From contig NZ_JACHLL010000005.1 in assembly GCF_014207935.1 (NCBI RefSeq), positions 248,001 through 312,000 of the forward strand: a DNA stretch of 64,000 nt, given 5' to 3'. Positions 10,308 to 19,337 of this stretch are shown piece by piece (the stretch's first letter is position 1; each line of letters opens with the position of its first letter). The DNA comes from Pseudomonas fluvialis (GTDB lineage Bacteria; Pseudomonadota; Gammaproteobacteria; Pseudomonadales; Pseudomonadaceae). The notes beneath the pieces are model-generated. The model was not told where the DNA came from, ran no database searches, and saw only the letters and a list, made by a program, of their open reading frames with translations. Position numbers and translations under genes: made by a program.

Positions 10308-11672
10308 ATGCAGAAAGAAACCGAAATCAAGCTGCGCGCCAGTCGCGAAACCCTCGCTGCCCTGCGCGAGCACCCGCTGCTGAAAAAGCGCAACAAGTCC
10401 GGCTGGGAGCGCTGCGAGCTGTTCAACCAGTACTTCGACACCCCGGCCCGCGAACTGGCCCAAGCCAAGGTCGCCCTGCGCCTGCGGCGTGACGGCGAGC
10501 AGATCATCCAGACTCTGAAGAGCCGCGGCCAGAGCGTGGCCGGGCTATCCGAGCGCAACGAGTGGGACTGGTACCTGAGCAAGGCCAAGCTCGACCTCAA
10601 GCTGCTCTCCGACGACTGCTGGCCGGCCAGCCTGGCCGAGCTGGACAAGAAGCAACTGCAGCCGATCTTCACCACCGACTTTGTCCGCGAGAAGGCCGAG
10701 ATCGCCTGGGGCCGCGGCAAGGCCAAGGTGGTCATCGAGGCAGCCCTCGACCTGGGCAAGGTGATTGCCGGCGAAGGCGAAGAAGAAATCTGCGAGCTGG
10801 AGCTGGAGTTGCGCCAGGGCGAACCGGAAGCCCTGCTGGAACTGGCCGCCGAACTGGCCGCCGACCTGCCGCTGATGCCCTGCGACATCAGCAAGGCCGA
10901 GCGCGGCTATCGCCTGTTCGACGCCGGCAGCTACGCCCTGAGCCTGCCGGCGCCTGAGCTGAGCGAGGAACAGTCACTGGACGATGCCGTTGCCGCACTC
11001 GGCTGGCACCTGCTTGGCAGCAGCCAGCGCCTGGCCGAACAGTATCGCTGGAATGGCCACTGGAAACTGCTGGAGCAGTGGCTGCAGCAACTGACCGACC
11101 TGCGCGCCCTGCTCGCCAGCCTCGGCCAGGCCGCCCCGCGCGCCAGCACCCACGAACTGCGCACGGCCCTCGACGCGCTGCTGGCAGACTGGCGCCCGCG
11201 CCTGCAGAACGGCCGCGCCAACGACGACCTGCGGCGCAATGCGCCGGCACTGTTCGCCGCCGAACTGCAGGGCAACCGCTGGGGACTGTTCTCCCTGCAG
11301 TGCTCGCGCTGGTTGCTGGTCCGTGGCTGGACCGCCGAACGCAACAACCGCGGCAATCGCCAGGGCCAGGCCGCGCTGGGCAACTGGCTGTTGCACCTGT
11401 TTGGCGAGGAAGCCAAGGCACTCAAGCTGGACCGTTACAAGCAGCAGCCGGAAGACCTCAGCGAGCAGCTGCCGCGTATCGAGCGCCTGCTGGTCTGGCT
11501 GCGTCTGGCCCGCCCGCTGCTGCCGCTGCCGGAAACCGACCGCCTGTACGGCGAACTGCTCAAACTGGAGCAACTGGCCCTGCAGCCCCTGAACGACGAG
11601 GCGTTGGTCGAGCGCAGTGCCCAGGCGCATACTGTGTGGACGCTCAAAGCCTGGAAGCCGCTGCTCAAATAG
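10308..11672 (+). CDS. CYTH-CHAD domain protein
   Basis: A 454-residue cytoplasmic protein starting at MQKETEIKLRAS. The N-terminal CYTH domain (about 1-200) begins with the ExExK signature (E4, E6, K8) typical of triphosphate-tunnel metalloenzymes. Charged tunnel residues are seen in KVALRLRRDGEQ and TLKSRG. A CHAD domain (about 215-450), helical and His/Arg-rich, follows; CHAD domains bind polyphosphate. This architecture matches inorganic triphosphatases such as E. coli YgiF. Placement after a phosphate permease fits a link to polyphosphate metabolism, but this is inference. The start is ATG 10308; the upstream in-frame start overlaps the terminator. Confidence 0.88.
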   Translation: MQKETEIKLRASRETLAALREHPLLKKRNKSGWERCELFNQYFDTPARELAQAKVALRLRRDGEQIIQTLKSRGQSVAGLSERNEWDWYLSKAKLDLKLLSDDCWPASLAELDKKQLQPIFTTDFVREKAEIAWGRGKAKVVIEAALDLGKVIAGEGEEEICELELELRQGEPEALLELAAELAADLPLMPCDISKAERGYRLFDAGSYALSLPAPELSEEQSLDDAVAALGWHLLGSSQRLAEQYRWNGHWKLLEQWLQQLTDLRALLASLGQAAPRASTHELRTALDALLADWRPRLQNGRANDDLRRNAPALFAAELQGNRWGLFSLQCSRWLLVRGWTAERNNRGNRQGQAALGNWLLHLFGEEAKALKLDRYKQQPEDLSEQLPRIERLLVWLRLARPLLPLPETDRLYGELLKLEQLALQPLNDEALVERSAQAHTVWTLKAWKPLLK

Positions 11673-11727
11673 ACTGCCAGGTACCCGGCGGCCATAAGGC
11701 CGCCAAACAGGTCATCAAGGAAGCTGC

Positions 11728-13512
11728 ATGTCTGCTATCGCCTCGCCCAGTCAGGATCGCTGGCTGGACCTGAACGACATCCTGCGCGAACTGGTCAGCG
11801 CCCAGCGCCTGGGCCAGGACACCGCCGAACAGTGCCTGGCGATCCGCCGCAGCGCGGTCAACAACCAGCAGCACCCGCTGGAGTTCCTCGCCAGCCAGCA
11901 GCTCGATGACCTGCAGCGCCCCGGCAAGAAACTCGACCTGGAAAGCCTGACCCAGTGGCTGGCGCAGTACAGCGGCCAGCCCTACCTGCGCATCGACCCG
12001 CTGAAGATAGACGTCGCCGCGGTGACCCCGCTGATGTCCTTTGCGTTTGCCCAGCGCCACAAGATTCTGGCCGTGGCGGTGAACAAGGACGAGGTGACCA
12101 TCGCCAGCGCCCAGCCCTTCGTGCACAGCTGGGAAAGCAACCTGCTGCATGTGCTCAAGCGCCCGATCAAGCGCGTGGTGATCAACCCGCTCGACCTGAC
12201 CCGCTACACCAACGAGTTCTACCGCCTGGCCAAGTCGGTCAGCGGTGCCAGCGGCCATGAACAGAAGATCAGCGGGGTCGGCAACTTCGAGCAGTTGCTC
12301 AACCTCGGCGCCAGCGACAAGGAGCCGGACGCCAACGACTCGCACATCGTCAATATTGTCGACTGGCTGTTCCAGTACGCCTACCAACAGCGCGCCAGCG
12401 ACATCCATATCGAGCCGCGCCGCGAGGCCGGCACCGTGCGTTTCCGCATCGACGGCGTGCTGCACAACGTCTACCAGTTCCCGCCGCAGGTCACCATGGC
12501 GGTCGTCAGCCGCCTGAAATCCCTGGGCCGGATGAACGTCGCGGAGAAGCGCAAACCCCAGGATGGCCGGGTCAAGACCAAGACCCCGGACGGCGGCGAA
12601 GTCGAGCTGCGCCTGTCGACCCTGCCCACCGCCTTCGGCGAGAAGATGGTGATGCGCATCTTCGACCCCGAGGTGCTGCTCAAGAGCCCGGACCAGCTCG
12701 GTTTCTCCCCGGACGACCTGCGCCGCTGGGAAAGCATGACCCGCCAGCCCAACGGCATCATCCTGGTCACCGGCCCCACCGGCTCGGGCAAGACCACCAC
12801 CCTGTACACCACGCTCAAGCAGCTGGCGACCGAGGAAGTGAACGTCTGCACCATCGAGGACCCGATCGAGATGATCGAGGGCGCCTTCAACCAGATGCAG
12901 GTGCAGCACAACATCGACCTGACCTTCGCCAGCGGCGTGCGCGCCCTGATGCGCCAGGACCCGGACATCATCATGGTCGGTGAGATCCGCGATCTGGAAA
13001 CCGCCGAGATGGCCATCCAGGCGGCGCTCACCGGCCACCTGGTGCTGTCCACCCTGCACACCAATGACGCCCCCAGCGCGGTCACCCGCCTGCTGGAACT
13101 GGGCGTGCCGCACTACCTGATCAAGGCCACCGTGCTCGGCGTCATGGCCCAGCGCCTGGTGCGCACCCTGTGCCCGCACTGCAAGGCACCGGTGACGCTG
13201 GAAGAACAGGACTGGCAGGAGCTGACCCGCCCCTGGAGCGCCCCGCTGCCCAGCACTGCCCAGCAGGCCGTGGGCTGCCAGGAGTGCCGCGACACCGGCT
13301 ATCGCGGCCGTGCCGGGGTCTACGAGATCATGCTGCTGTCCGATGGCGTGCGTTCGCTGATCAGCGCCGACACTGACATCACCGCCCTGCGTCGCCAGGC
13401 CTTCAAGGAAGGCATGCGCAGCCTGCGCCTCTCCGGAGCGCAGAAGGTCGCCGCCGGACAGACCACCATGGAAGAAGTGCTGCGGGTCACTCCGCAAAGC
13501 GAACAGCGCTAA
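11728..13512 (+). CDS. GspE/PulE-type secretion ATPase (orphan)
   Basis: A 594-residue type II secretion/type IV pilus assembly ATPase. An N-terminal MshE/GspE-like domain is followed by the motor: Walker A GPTGSGKTT at 349-357 (K355), Walker B region DIIMVGEIRD, and a His box STLHTND. A zinc-binding tetracysteine near the C-terminus (LCPHCKAP ... CQECRDTGYRGR) is typical of assembly ATPases rather than PilT. No other gsp or pil structural gene is adjacent, so the machine it powers is unknown. A homologue occupies the same position in P. aeruginosa (PA5210, recalled). It converges with the AraC-type gene, 19 bp apart. Confidence 0.9.
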   Translation: MSAIASPSQDRWLDLNDILRELVSAQRLGQDTAEQCLAIRRSAVNNQQHPLEFLASQQLDDLQRPGKKLDLESLTQWLAQYSGQPYLRIDPLKIDVAAVTPLMSFAFAQRHKILAVAVNKDEVTIASAQPFVHSWESNLLHVLKRPIKRVVINPLDLTRYTNEFYRLAKSVSGASGHEQKISGVGNFEQLLNLGASDKEPDANDSHIVNIVDWLFQYAYQQRASDIHIEPRREAGTVRFRIDGVLHNVYQFPPQVTMAVVSRLKSLGRMNVAEKRKPQDGRVKTKTPDGGEVELRLSTLPTAFGEKMVMRIFDPEVLLKSPDQLGFSPDDLRRWESMTRQPNGIILVTGPTGSGKTTTLYTTLKQLATEEVNVCTIEDPIEMIEGAFNQMQVQHNIDLTFASGVRALMRQDPDIIMVGEIRDLETAEMAIQAALTGHLVLSTLHTNDAPSAVTRLLELGVPHYLIKATVLGVMAQRLVRTLCPHCKAPVTLEEQDWQELTRPWSAPLPSTAQQAVGCQECRDTGYRGRAGVYEIMLLSDGVRSLISADTDITALRRQAFKEGMRSLRLSGAQKVAAGQTTMEEVLRVTPQSEQR

Positions 13513-13531
13513 CAGCGCCGCTTTGAGGGCG

Positions 13532-14563
13532 TCAGGCGCCAGACCTGGCATGCTGACTGCGGTATTCGCCAGGGGTCAGCCCGGTCCACTGGCGGAAGGC
13601 ACGGAAGAACACGCTCGGCTCCGAATACCCCAGCAGGATGGCGATCTCCGTAGCCGGCAGGCGCCCTTCGGCGAGATGGCGCTCCGCCAACTGGCGGCGC
13701 GTCTCGGTCAGCAAATGCTGATAGCTGCTGCCCTCTTCGGCCAGGCGCCGTTGCAGGGTGCGCTCGCTCATGCCCAGATGACTGGCCAGGGCGTTGCGGT
13801 CCGGCTCGCCCTGGGCCAGCTGCGCGCTGAGCAGCGCCACCACGCGGGCACTCAGGCTCTCGCTGGGCAGGCGCGCCAGCAGGTTTTCCGCATGCTGCAG
13901 CAGCACCTGCTGCAGACCGGCATTGCCCTGGGTCAGCGGCGCCTGTTCCAGACTGGCCGGCAGCACCAGGGCATAGTCGGGCGCCGCGAATTGCAGCGGA
14001 CAGGCAAATGCCTCATCGAAGGGGGAAAGGTCGGCGGGCTCCGGTTGAGCCAGCTCCACACGGCGAAGCTGCAGCTGTTGCAGCAGCGGGCGAATCAGTT
14101 GCAGCCAGCCCTGCATCAGCGCCAGCACCCGGGTGCGGGTTGCCAGGCTGTCGGGTTCCAGCGGCCGGTAGATCAGGCGCAGCTCGTCGCCGTGATGTTC
14201 CAAACGCAGGGTGCCACCTTCGCCAGCCAGACGCTGGTAACGCACCGCTGCCTGCAGCGCGGCACCGAAGGTCGGGCTGCTCTGCAGCAGGTAGCCCAGC
14301 ACACTGAACTGCCCTGGACCGAAGGCCGCACCAATGGCCAGGCCGGGTTCAGCCAGCGGCAGCAGCTCGGCTACCGAGGCCCACAAGCGCTGCTGGGCGA
14401 CAAAAGGAATGCGCGCGTCGGGGTCGCGCAACGCACCCTCCTCCAGGCCGCAGGCCTGCAGCAGGGTGTCTCGCGGCAAGCCCAGGCGCGCAGCCGCCTG
14501 CAACACCGCCTGGGCAAGGCTGGCGCTGACGGAGGCGTGAACGGGATTCTTGGCGGTCGGCAT
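13532..14563 (-). CDS. AraC-family transcriptional regulator
   Basis: A 343-residue regulator. The N-terminal two-thirds resembles the arabinose-binding-like domain of the OruR/ArgR-like branch (ALRDPDARIPFVAQQRLWA, FGPGQFSVLGYLLQSSPT). The C-terminal AraC DNA-binding domain (about 240-335) has the two helix-turn-helices: LASHLGMSERTLQRRL and IAILLGYSEPSVFFRAF, followed by WTGLTPGEYR. The effector and targets are unknown. It sits between convergent gspE-like and the upstream pilU-like gene on the same strand; a perfect hairpin separates it from the latter. Confidence 0.88.
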   Translation of the reverse strand: MPTAKNPVHASVSASLAQAVLQAAARLGLPRDTLLQACGLEEGALRDPDARIPFVAQQRLWASVAELLPLAEPGLAIGAAFGPGQFSVLGYLLQSSPTFGAALQAAVRYQRLAGEGGTLRLEHHGDELRLIYRPLEPDSLATRTRVLALMQGWLQLIRPLLQQLQLRRVELAQPEPADLSPFDEAFACPLQFAAPDYALVLPASLEQAPLTQGNAGLQQVLLQHAENLLARLPSESLSARVVALLSAQLAQGEPDRNALASHLGMSERTLQRRLAEEGSSYQHLLTETRRQLAERHLAEGRLPATEIAILLGYSEPSVFFRAFRQWTGLTPGEYRSQHARSGA

Positions 14564-14588
14564 GGGCAGGGATTCTGCACCAGCCGGC

Positions 14589-14611
14589 GGACGGCGGGTA
14601 GTCCGCCGTCC
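14589..14611 (-). terminator. Hairpin between the PilU-like and AraC-type genes
   Basis: Perfect 9-bp inverted repeat GGACGGCGG / CCGCCGTCC with a 5-nt loop, 12 bp beyond the PilU-like stop. No T-run follows, so termination may be partial. Confidence 0.5.
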
Positions 14612-14623
14612 ACACAGACGTAT

Positions 14624-15757
14624 CTAGCGGTCGCGCAGCATATTGAGGCTGCCGGTATCCCCCACCACACCATGACCCAGCTTGATCTTCAGAGTCAGGT
14701 CGGTGCGTGAGTTGGCGTGACGGATGGCCTCCTCGGCGCTGATCTTCTTCGCCTCGTAAAGATCGAACAGATGCTGATCGAAGGTCTGCAAGCCCTGCTC
14801 GTGGGCACGGGCCACGGCTTCATGCAGGTCATCCACCAGATCGCGCTGGATCAGGTCTCGGATGTGCGCGGTAGCCAGCAACAGCTCCACGGCCACCACC
14901 CTGCGCTGTTGCAGAGCGGGGATCAGGCGCTGACCAATCACCCCGACCAGGTTCTGCGCCAGGTCGGCGAGGATCTGGTGGCGGGCATCCTCGGGGAAGA
15001 AGCGCACGATGCGCTCGACCGCATGGCTGGTACTGGTGGCGTGCAGGGTAGCCAGGCACAGGTGGCCGGTTTCGGCGTAGTGCAGGGCGTGCTGCATGGT
15101 GTCGAGGTCGCGGATTTCGCCAAGCATGATCACGTCCGGTGCCTCCCGCAGCACGTTGCGCAGGGCATCGGCGAAACTATGGGTATCCAGGCCCACCTCG
15201 CGCTGATCGATCACCGCCTTGTTGTGCTTGTGGAGAAACTCGATCGGGTCCTCGATACAGATGATATGCCCGGCCTTGTGCTGGTTGCGGTAGTCGAGCA
15301 TGGCCGCCAGGGTTGTCGACTTGCCCGAGCCGGCAGCCCCGATCACCAGAATCAGGCCGCGGTCGAGCAGCGCGAGTTTCTCCAGCTGCGGCGGCAGACC
15401 GAGCGACTCGATGTCGGGAATCTGGCTCTTGATCAGACGCGCCACCATCGCCACTTCGCCGCGCTGGTAGTAGACGTTGATACGGAAACGCCCGGAGTCT
15501 GACACGCTGACCGCCAGGTTCATCTCCAGATCGCGCTCGAACTCGCCGATCTGCTTCTCGCTCATCAGCTGGTAGGCCATCTGCTGCACTTCGCCACTTT
15601 TCAGTGCAGGTACTTCCAGCGGCATGGTCTGCCCTTCGACCTTGATCTGCGGCGGCGTGCCGACACTGAAGAACATGTCCGAGCCGCCACGTTTGAACAG
15701 TTCCAGCAGGAACGGATAGACGTCGATTTTGCGCTCGGCGGTGACCTGGTTTTCCAT
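14624..15757 (-). CDS. PilT/PilU-type retraction ATPase paralogue
   Basis: A 377-residue hexameric ATPase of the PilT/PilU branch. It has Walker A GAAGSGKSTTLAAM (about 146-159), the family stretch HIICIEDPIEFLHKHNKAVI, DVIMLGEIRD and the His box CLATLHATSTSHA. It lacks the tetracysteine of assembly ATPases. The N-terminus (LLELFKRGGSDMFFSVGTPP) is more PilU-like than PilT-like. No pilin or pil gene is near, and pseudomonads normally keep pilT-pilU elsewhere, so this is probably an extra paralogue; whether it drives twitching retraction is unknown. It is divergent from recC. Confidence 0.85.
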   Translation of the reverse strand: MENQVTAERKIDVYPFLLELFKRGGSDMFFSVGTPPQIKVEGQTMPLEVPALKSGEVQQMAYQLMSEKQIGEFERDLEMNLAVSVSDSGRFRINVYYQRGEVAMVARLIKSQIPDIESLGLPPQLEKLALLDRGLILVIGAAGSGKSTTLAAMLDYRNQHKAGHIICIEDPIEFLHKHNKAVIDQREVGLDTHSFADALRNVLREAPDVIMLGEIRDLDTMQHALHYAETGHLCLATLHATSTSHAVERIVRFFPEDARHQILADLAQNLVGVIGQRLIPALQQRRVVAVELLLATAHIRDLIQRDLVDDLHEAVARAHEQGLQTFDQHLFDLYEAKKISAEEAIRHANSRTDLTLKIKLGHGVVGDTGSLNMLRDR

Positions 15758-15950
15758 GGAGCTATCCCTGTGATTCGTGGGCGACTGGCCTCAGTACAGT
15801 GCATGGCGGGCGATCCGGCCAGTGGCCGCGACACAGACTGTCGCCACGCAGCATCAGCCTCTACCTGATAACCTAGCCGATCAGCCGTGGCCTGCCGTGA
15901 TCTGTGGCAACTTCTGGCCGTTTGTCTGCACCGCGAAGGGATGCCCACCC

Positions 15951-18900
15951 ATGCTCCACCTGTATCACGCCAATGACCTGGAAAGCCTCGGTGAACTGGC
16001 CGCCACGCTGCTCGCCCAGCCGCTGAGCGACCCGCTCGCGCCGGCCAGGGTGGTGGTACCGAGTCAGGGCATGGGGCGCTGGCTGACCCTGCAGCTGGCG
16101 CGCCAGCAGGGCATCGTCATGCAGCTGGAAGTGCAACTGCCAGCCAGCTTCATCTGGCAGCTGGCGCGCGAAGTGTTGGGCGAGCTGCCGGCCACCTCGG
16201 CCTTCGATCCCAAGCCACTGGCCTGGCGTGTGTATGACTGGCTGTGCGAGGCGGACAACCTGACAAGGGCGCCGCGTCTGGCGCGTTACCTCGACGGCGG
16301 CGACGAGCGACGCCGGCTGACCCTGGCCACGCGCATTGCCGACGTTTACGACCAGTACCTGCTTTACCGTGACGACTGGCTGGCCGCCTGGGAGCGCGGC
16401 GAGCGCCTGGAGCTGGGCGCCGACGAGGACTGGCAGGGGCTGCTCTGGCACGAACTGACCAAGGACGGCCACCCGCACCGCGCGCGCCTGCTCGGCGAGC
16501 TGCTGGCCCGCCTGCACGACCCACAACCGCTGGCGCAGTTGCCCGAGCGCCTGGTGGTATTCGGCATCAGCGCCCTGCCGCCACACCACCTGCGCGTGTT
16601 CGAAGGCCTGGCGCAGCACTGCGAGGTGATCCTCTTCGCCCTCAATCCCTGCCGCGAGGCCTGGGGCGATATCCGTGATATTCGCGAGCTGGCCATAGCC
16701 TCTGAGCGAGCAGGAAGCGTCGCGAGCGCAGAAGAGGCTAGGCAAAATCAGGCGAGGGAGCGGAGTGTACAGCCAGTACATGAGCATCCCGAGCCTGGTT
16801 TTAACAACGCCTATTCAAGCGCAGCAGCTTCCCCGGCGGTGGATGACTGGTACCTGGATGTGGGCCACCCCCTGCTGGCCAGCCTGGGCAAGCAGGGCCG
16901 CGACTTCTTCGACAGTTTGTTCAGCCTGAGCGGCCAGGAAACCGGGCTGTACCCAGAGGATCAGGACCTGCGCGATGACAGTCTGCTGCATGCCCTGCAG
17001 CAGGACATCCTGCGCCTGCGCAGCCGCGCCGCCGACGAGCGTCTGCCACTGCGCGAGGACGACCGCTCGCTGGAGCTGCATGTCTGCCACTCACCGCTGC
17101 GCGAGGTCGAGGTGCTGCATGACCAGTTGCTCGCCCGCTTCGCCGCCGACCCGACGCTGACGCCCGATCAGGTGGTGGTGCTGACGCCGGACATCGAACG
17201 CTATGCGCCCTTTATCGAAGCAGTGTTTGCCGCCCGCGAAGGCGTGCCGCGGATTCCCTTCAGCCTGGCCGACCGCAGCCTGCGCGCCGAGCTGCCGCTG
17301 ATCGAGGCCTTTCTCTCCCTGCTCGACCTGGCGCAAAGCCGCTTCGCCGCCGAACAGCTGCTCGGCTGGCTGGAGTTGCCGGCCATTGCCCGCCGCGCCG
17401 GTATCGAGGCCGAAGACCTGCCGCTGCTGCGCGACTGGCTGCGCGACGCCGGCGTGCGCTGGGGCCGGGATGGCGCGCATCGCGGCCGCCTGGGTCTGCC
17501 AGCCGAGCAGGCCTTTACCTGGCAACAGGGCCTGGACCGTCTGCTGCTGGGCTTTGCCGCGCCGCCGCAACTGGCCGGCAGCGCCCCCCCGTTGCTGGGT
17601 GACAGCTGGCCGCTGGATGCGCTGGAAGGCGCGCGCGGCCAACTGCTCGGGGCCTTGGCCGGTTTCGTCCAGCGTCTGGCCGGCTGGGCCGATGAACTGG
17701 CACGACCGCGTCCGCTGGCCGAGTGGGCCGACGGCCTGCAACAGCTGATCGACGCGCTGCTCGACGAGCAGGAGGCCGGCGACACCCTGCTGCTGTTGAG
17801 CAAGGCCTGCGCCGCCCTGCGCGATCAGGCCGCAGCCGCCGGCATCACCCGCGACATTCCCATCGAACTGGTGCGCGACCGCCTGGTGGCAGCGCTAGAT
17901 CAGGGCTCCGGCGCCTCGGGCTTTCTCACCGGCATGGTCACCTTCTGCAGCATGGTGCCCATGCGCAGCCTGCCGTTCCGCCACGTCTGCCTGCTCGGTC
18001 TGGACGACGGTACCCTGCCCCGGCGCACACCGGCCGCCGGTTTCGACCTGATCGCCCAGAAGCCCCGGCGCGGCGACCGCGCGCGGCGCCTGGACGACCG
18101 CTACCTGTTTCTGGAAATCCTCCTGTCGGCACGCGACGGCCTGTATCTCAGCTACGTGGGCCGCGATGCGCGCGACAACGCGCACCTGCCGCCCTCGGTG
18201 CTGGTCAGCGAGCTGCTCGATGCCGTCGATATGACGGCAGTGACCGCCCAGAGCTCGCTGTCGAGCCAAGCCATTACCGTTACCCACCCGCTGCAGCCGT
18301 TCGCGCCCGGCAATTTCGCCCCCGAAAACTCTGCTGCGGACCGCCGCGCCGGCTATGCCGCCCCCTGGTTCCGCGCCGCTCAGCGCCTGGCCCAGGCACC
18401 GGACGAGCCGCTGGCGCCCTTCGCCCACCGCCTGCCTCCGCCCGACGAGGACTGGCTGACCCTGGAGCCGAGCCAGCTGATCCACTGTTTCAAGCACCCG
18501 GCGCGCTACCTGCTGGAGCAGCGTCTGGGCCTGCGTCTGGCGCAAAGCGAAGAGGTGCTGGCCGGCGACGAACCCTTCAGCGTCGAGTGGACCGCCCAGC
18601 ACGGCCTGCGCCAGCTGGCCCTGCAGGCGGTGGAATCTGGCTGGAGCGAGCCCGACGAGCGCCGCGTGGCCGCTGCCGCAGGCTGGCTGCCGGTGGGTGA
18701 GCTGGGTCAGGCGCACTGGGGACAGATTCGCGGGCCGATCCGAGCCTTCGCCCCAACCCTGTTCGACGAGCGCCCTGAGGAAGCCGCCCAGCCGCTGCTG
18801 GTGGATATCCGCCTGGCTGGCGTGCGCATCCACGGCTGGCTGGAAGGCGTCACGCCCGAGGGACTGTTCGACTACCGCCTGCGCGACCTGGGCGCCTGGG

Positions 18901-19337
18901 AACTGGCGCCCTTCTGGCTGCGCCACCTGCTGCTCAACGCCAGCGCCTCGCCCGGCATCGCCCGCGAGAGCCGGCTGCTGTCGCCCAAGAGCGAATGGCG
19001 CCTGGGTCCGCTGGCCGAACCACTGGCGCTGCTCAAACCCTGGCTGGAGGCCTATCAGGAGGCACTCTGCGAACCGCTGCCGGTGTTTGCCAAGTGCAGC
19101 CACGGCTATGCCCACAAGTGGCGCAATCCCGGCCGCAAGGAGCCGCAGGACGCCGCCCGCGCCGAGGCACGGGTGATGTGGGAAGGCAACGACTACTTTA
19201 CCGGCGAAGGTCAGGACCCGTGGAATGCGTTGGCCTTCCGCGACCGCGACCCGCTGGACGAGCGCTTCGAGGCGCTGGCCGAGGCCCTCTACGGCCCAGC
19301 GCTGGATGCCCTGCAGGGCGAGGAGGAAGACGCATGA
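15951..19337 (+). CDS. recC: Exodeoxyribonuclease V subunit gamma (RecC) with an in-frame insertion
   Basis: RecC, the Chi-recognition scaffold of the RecBCD helicase-nuclease in double-strand-break repair; 1128 residues from ATG 15951 (MLHLYHANDLESL), with AAGGG 10 bp upstream. Conserved blocks include VVVPSQGMGRWLTLQLA near the N-terminus and NPCREAWGDI near residue 240. Between IRELAI and AVDDWYLDVGHPLLAS the protein carries about 45 residues (ASERAGSVASAEEARQ to SSAAAS) not expected from the family. They are encoded by a palindromic, less G+C-rich DNA segment described separately. The reading frame stays open throughout, so the gene looks intact. The stop overlaps recB by ATGA. Confidence 0.93.
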   Translation: MLHLYHANDLESLGELAATLLAQPLSDPLAPARVVVPSQGMGRWLTLQLARQQGIVMQLEVQLPASFIWQLAREVLGELPATSAFDPKPLAWRVYDWLCEADNLTRAPRLARYLDGGDERRRLTLATRIADVYDQYLLYRDDWLAAWERGERLELGADEDWQGLLWHELTKDGHPHRARLLGELLARLHDPQPLAQLPERLVVFGISALPPHHLRVFEGLAQHCEVILFALNPCREAWGDIRDIRELAIASERAGSVASAEEARQNQARERSVQPVHEHPEPGFNNAYSSAAASPAVDDWYLDVGHPLLASLGKQGRDFFDSLFSLSGQETGLYPEDQDLRDDSLLHALQQDILRLRSRAADERLPLREDDRSLELHVCHSPLREVEVLHDQLLARFAADPTLTPDQVVVLTPDIERYAPFIEAVFAAREGVPRIPFSLADRSLRAELPLIEAFLSLLDLAQSRFAAEQLLGWLELPAIARRAGIEAEDLPLLRDWLRDAGVRWGRDGAHRGRLGLPAEQAFTWQQGLDRLLLGFAAPPQLAGSAPPLLGDSWPLDALEGARGQLLGALAGFVQRLAGWADELARPRPLAEWADGLQQLIDALLDEQEAGDTLLLLSKACAALRDQAAAAGITRDIPIELVRDRLVAALDQGSGASGFLTGMVTFCSMVPMRSLPFRHVCLLGLDDGTLPRRTPAAGFDLIAQKPRRGDRARRLDDRYLFLEILLSARDGLYLSYVGRDARDNAHLPPSVLVSELLDAVDMTAVTAQSSLSSQAITVTHPLQPFAPGNFAPENSAADRRAGYAAPWFRAAQRLAQAPDEPLAPFAHRLPPPDEDWLTLEPSQLIHCFKHPARYLLEQRLGLRLAQSEEVLAGDEPFSVEWTAQHGLRQLALQAVESGWSEPDERRVAAAAGWLPVGELGQAHWGQIRGPIRAFAPTLFDERPEEAAQPLLVDIRLAGVRIHGWLEGVTPEGLFDYRLRDLGAWELAPFWLRHLLLNASASPGIARESRLLSPKSEWRLGPLAEPLALLKPWLEAYQEALCEPLPVFAKCSHGYAHKWRNPGRKEPQDAARAEARVMWEGNDYFTGEGQDPWNALAFRDRDPLDERFEALAEALYGPALDALQGEEEDA
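16713..16832 (+). repeat. Palindromic element inserted in frame within recC
   Basis: A 120-bp segment (40 codons, RecC residues about 255-294) bounded by GGAAGC and GCTTCC. It folds on itself: ATCAGGC pairs with GCCTGGT, and TGTAC with GTACA at the apex. By hand count it is about 58% G+C, visibly lower than the flanking gene. Its core (about 16738-16809) aligns with the inverted-repeat element at 34622-34769 at roughly four bases in five. The exact borders cannot be fixed without an uninterrupted recC for comparison; it may begin near 16697. Confidence 0.7.

Noticed and set aside
8297..10894. 865-residue minus-strand open frame across the phosphate permease and CYTH-CHAD genes
   Set aside because: It spans two well-supported genes and an intergenic terminator and shows no recognisable domain; a codon-bias shadow.
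16680..16840. Frameshift or pseudogene in recC
   Set aside because: The inserted segment is in frame and the conserved RecC sequence resumes directly after it through to a normal C-terminus.
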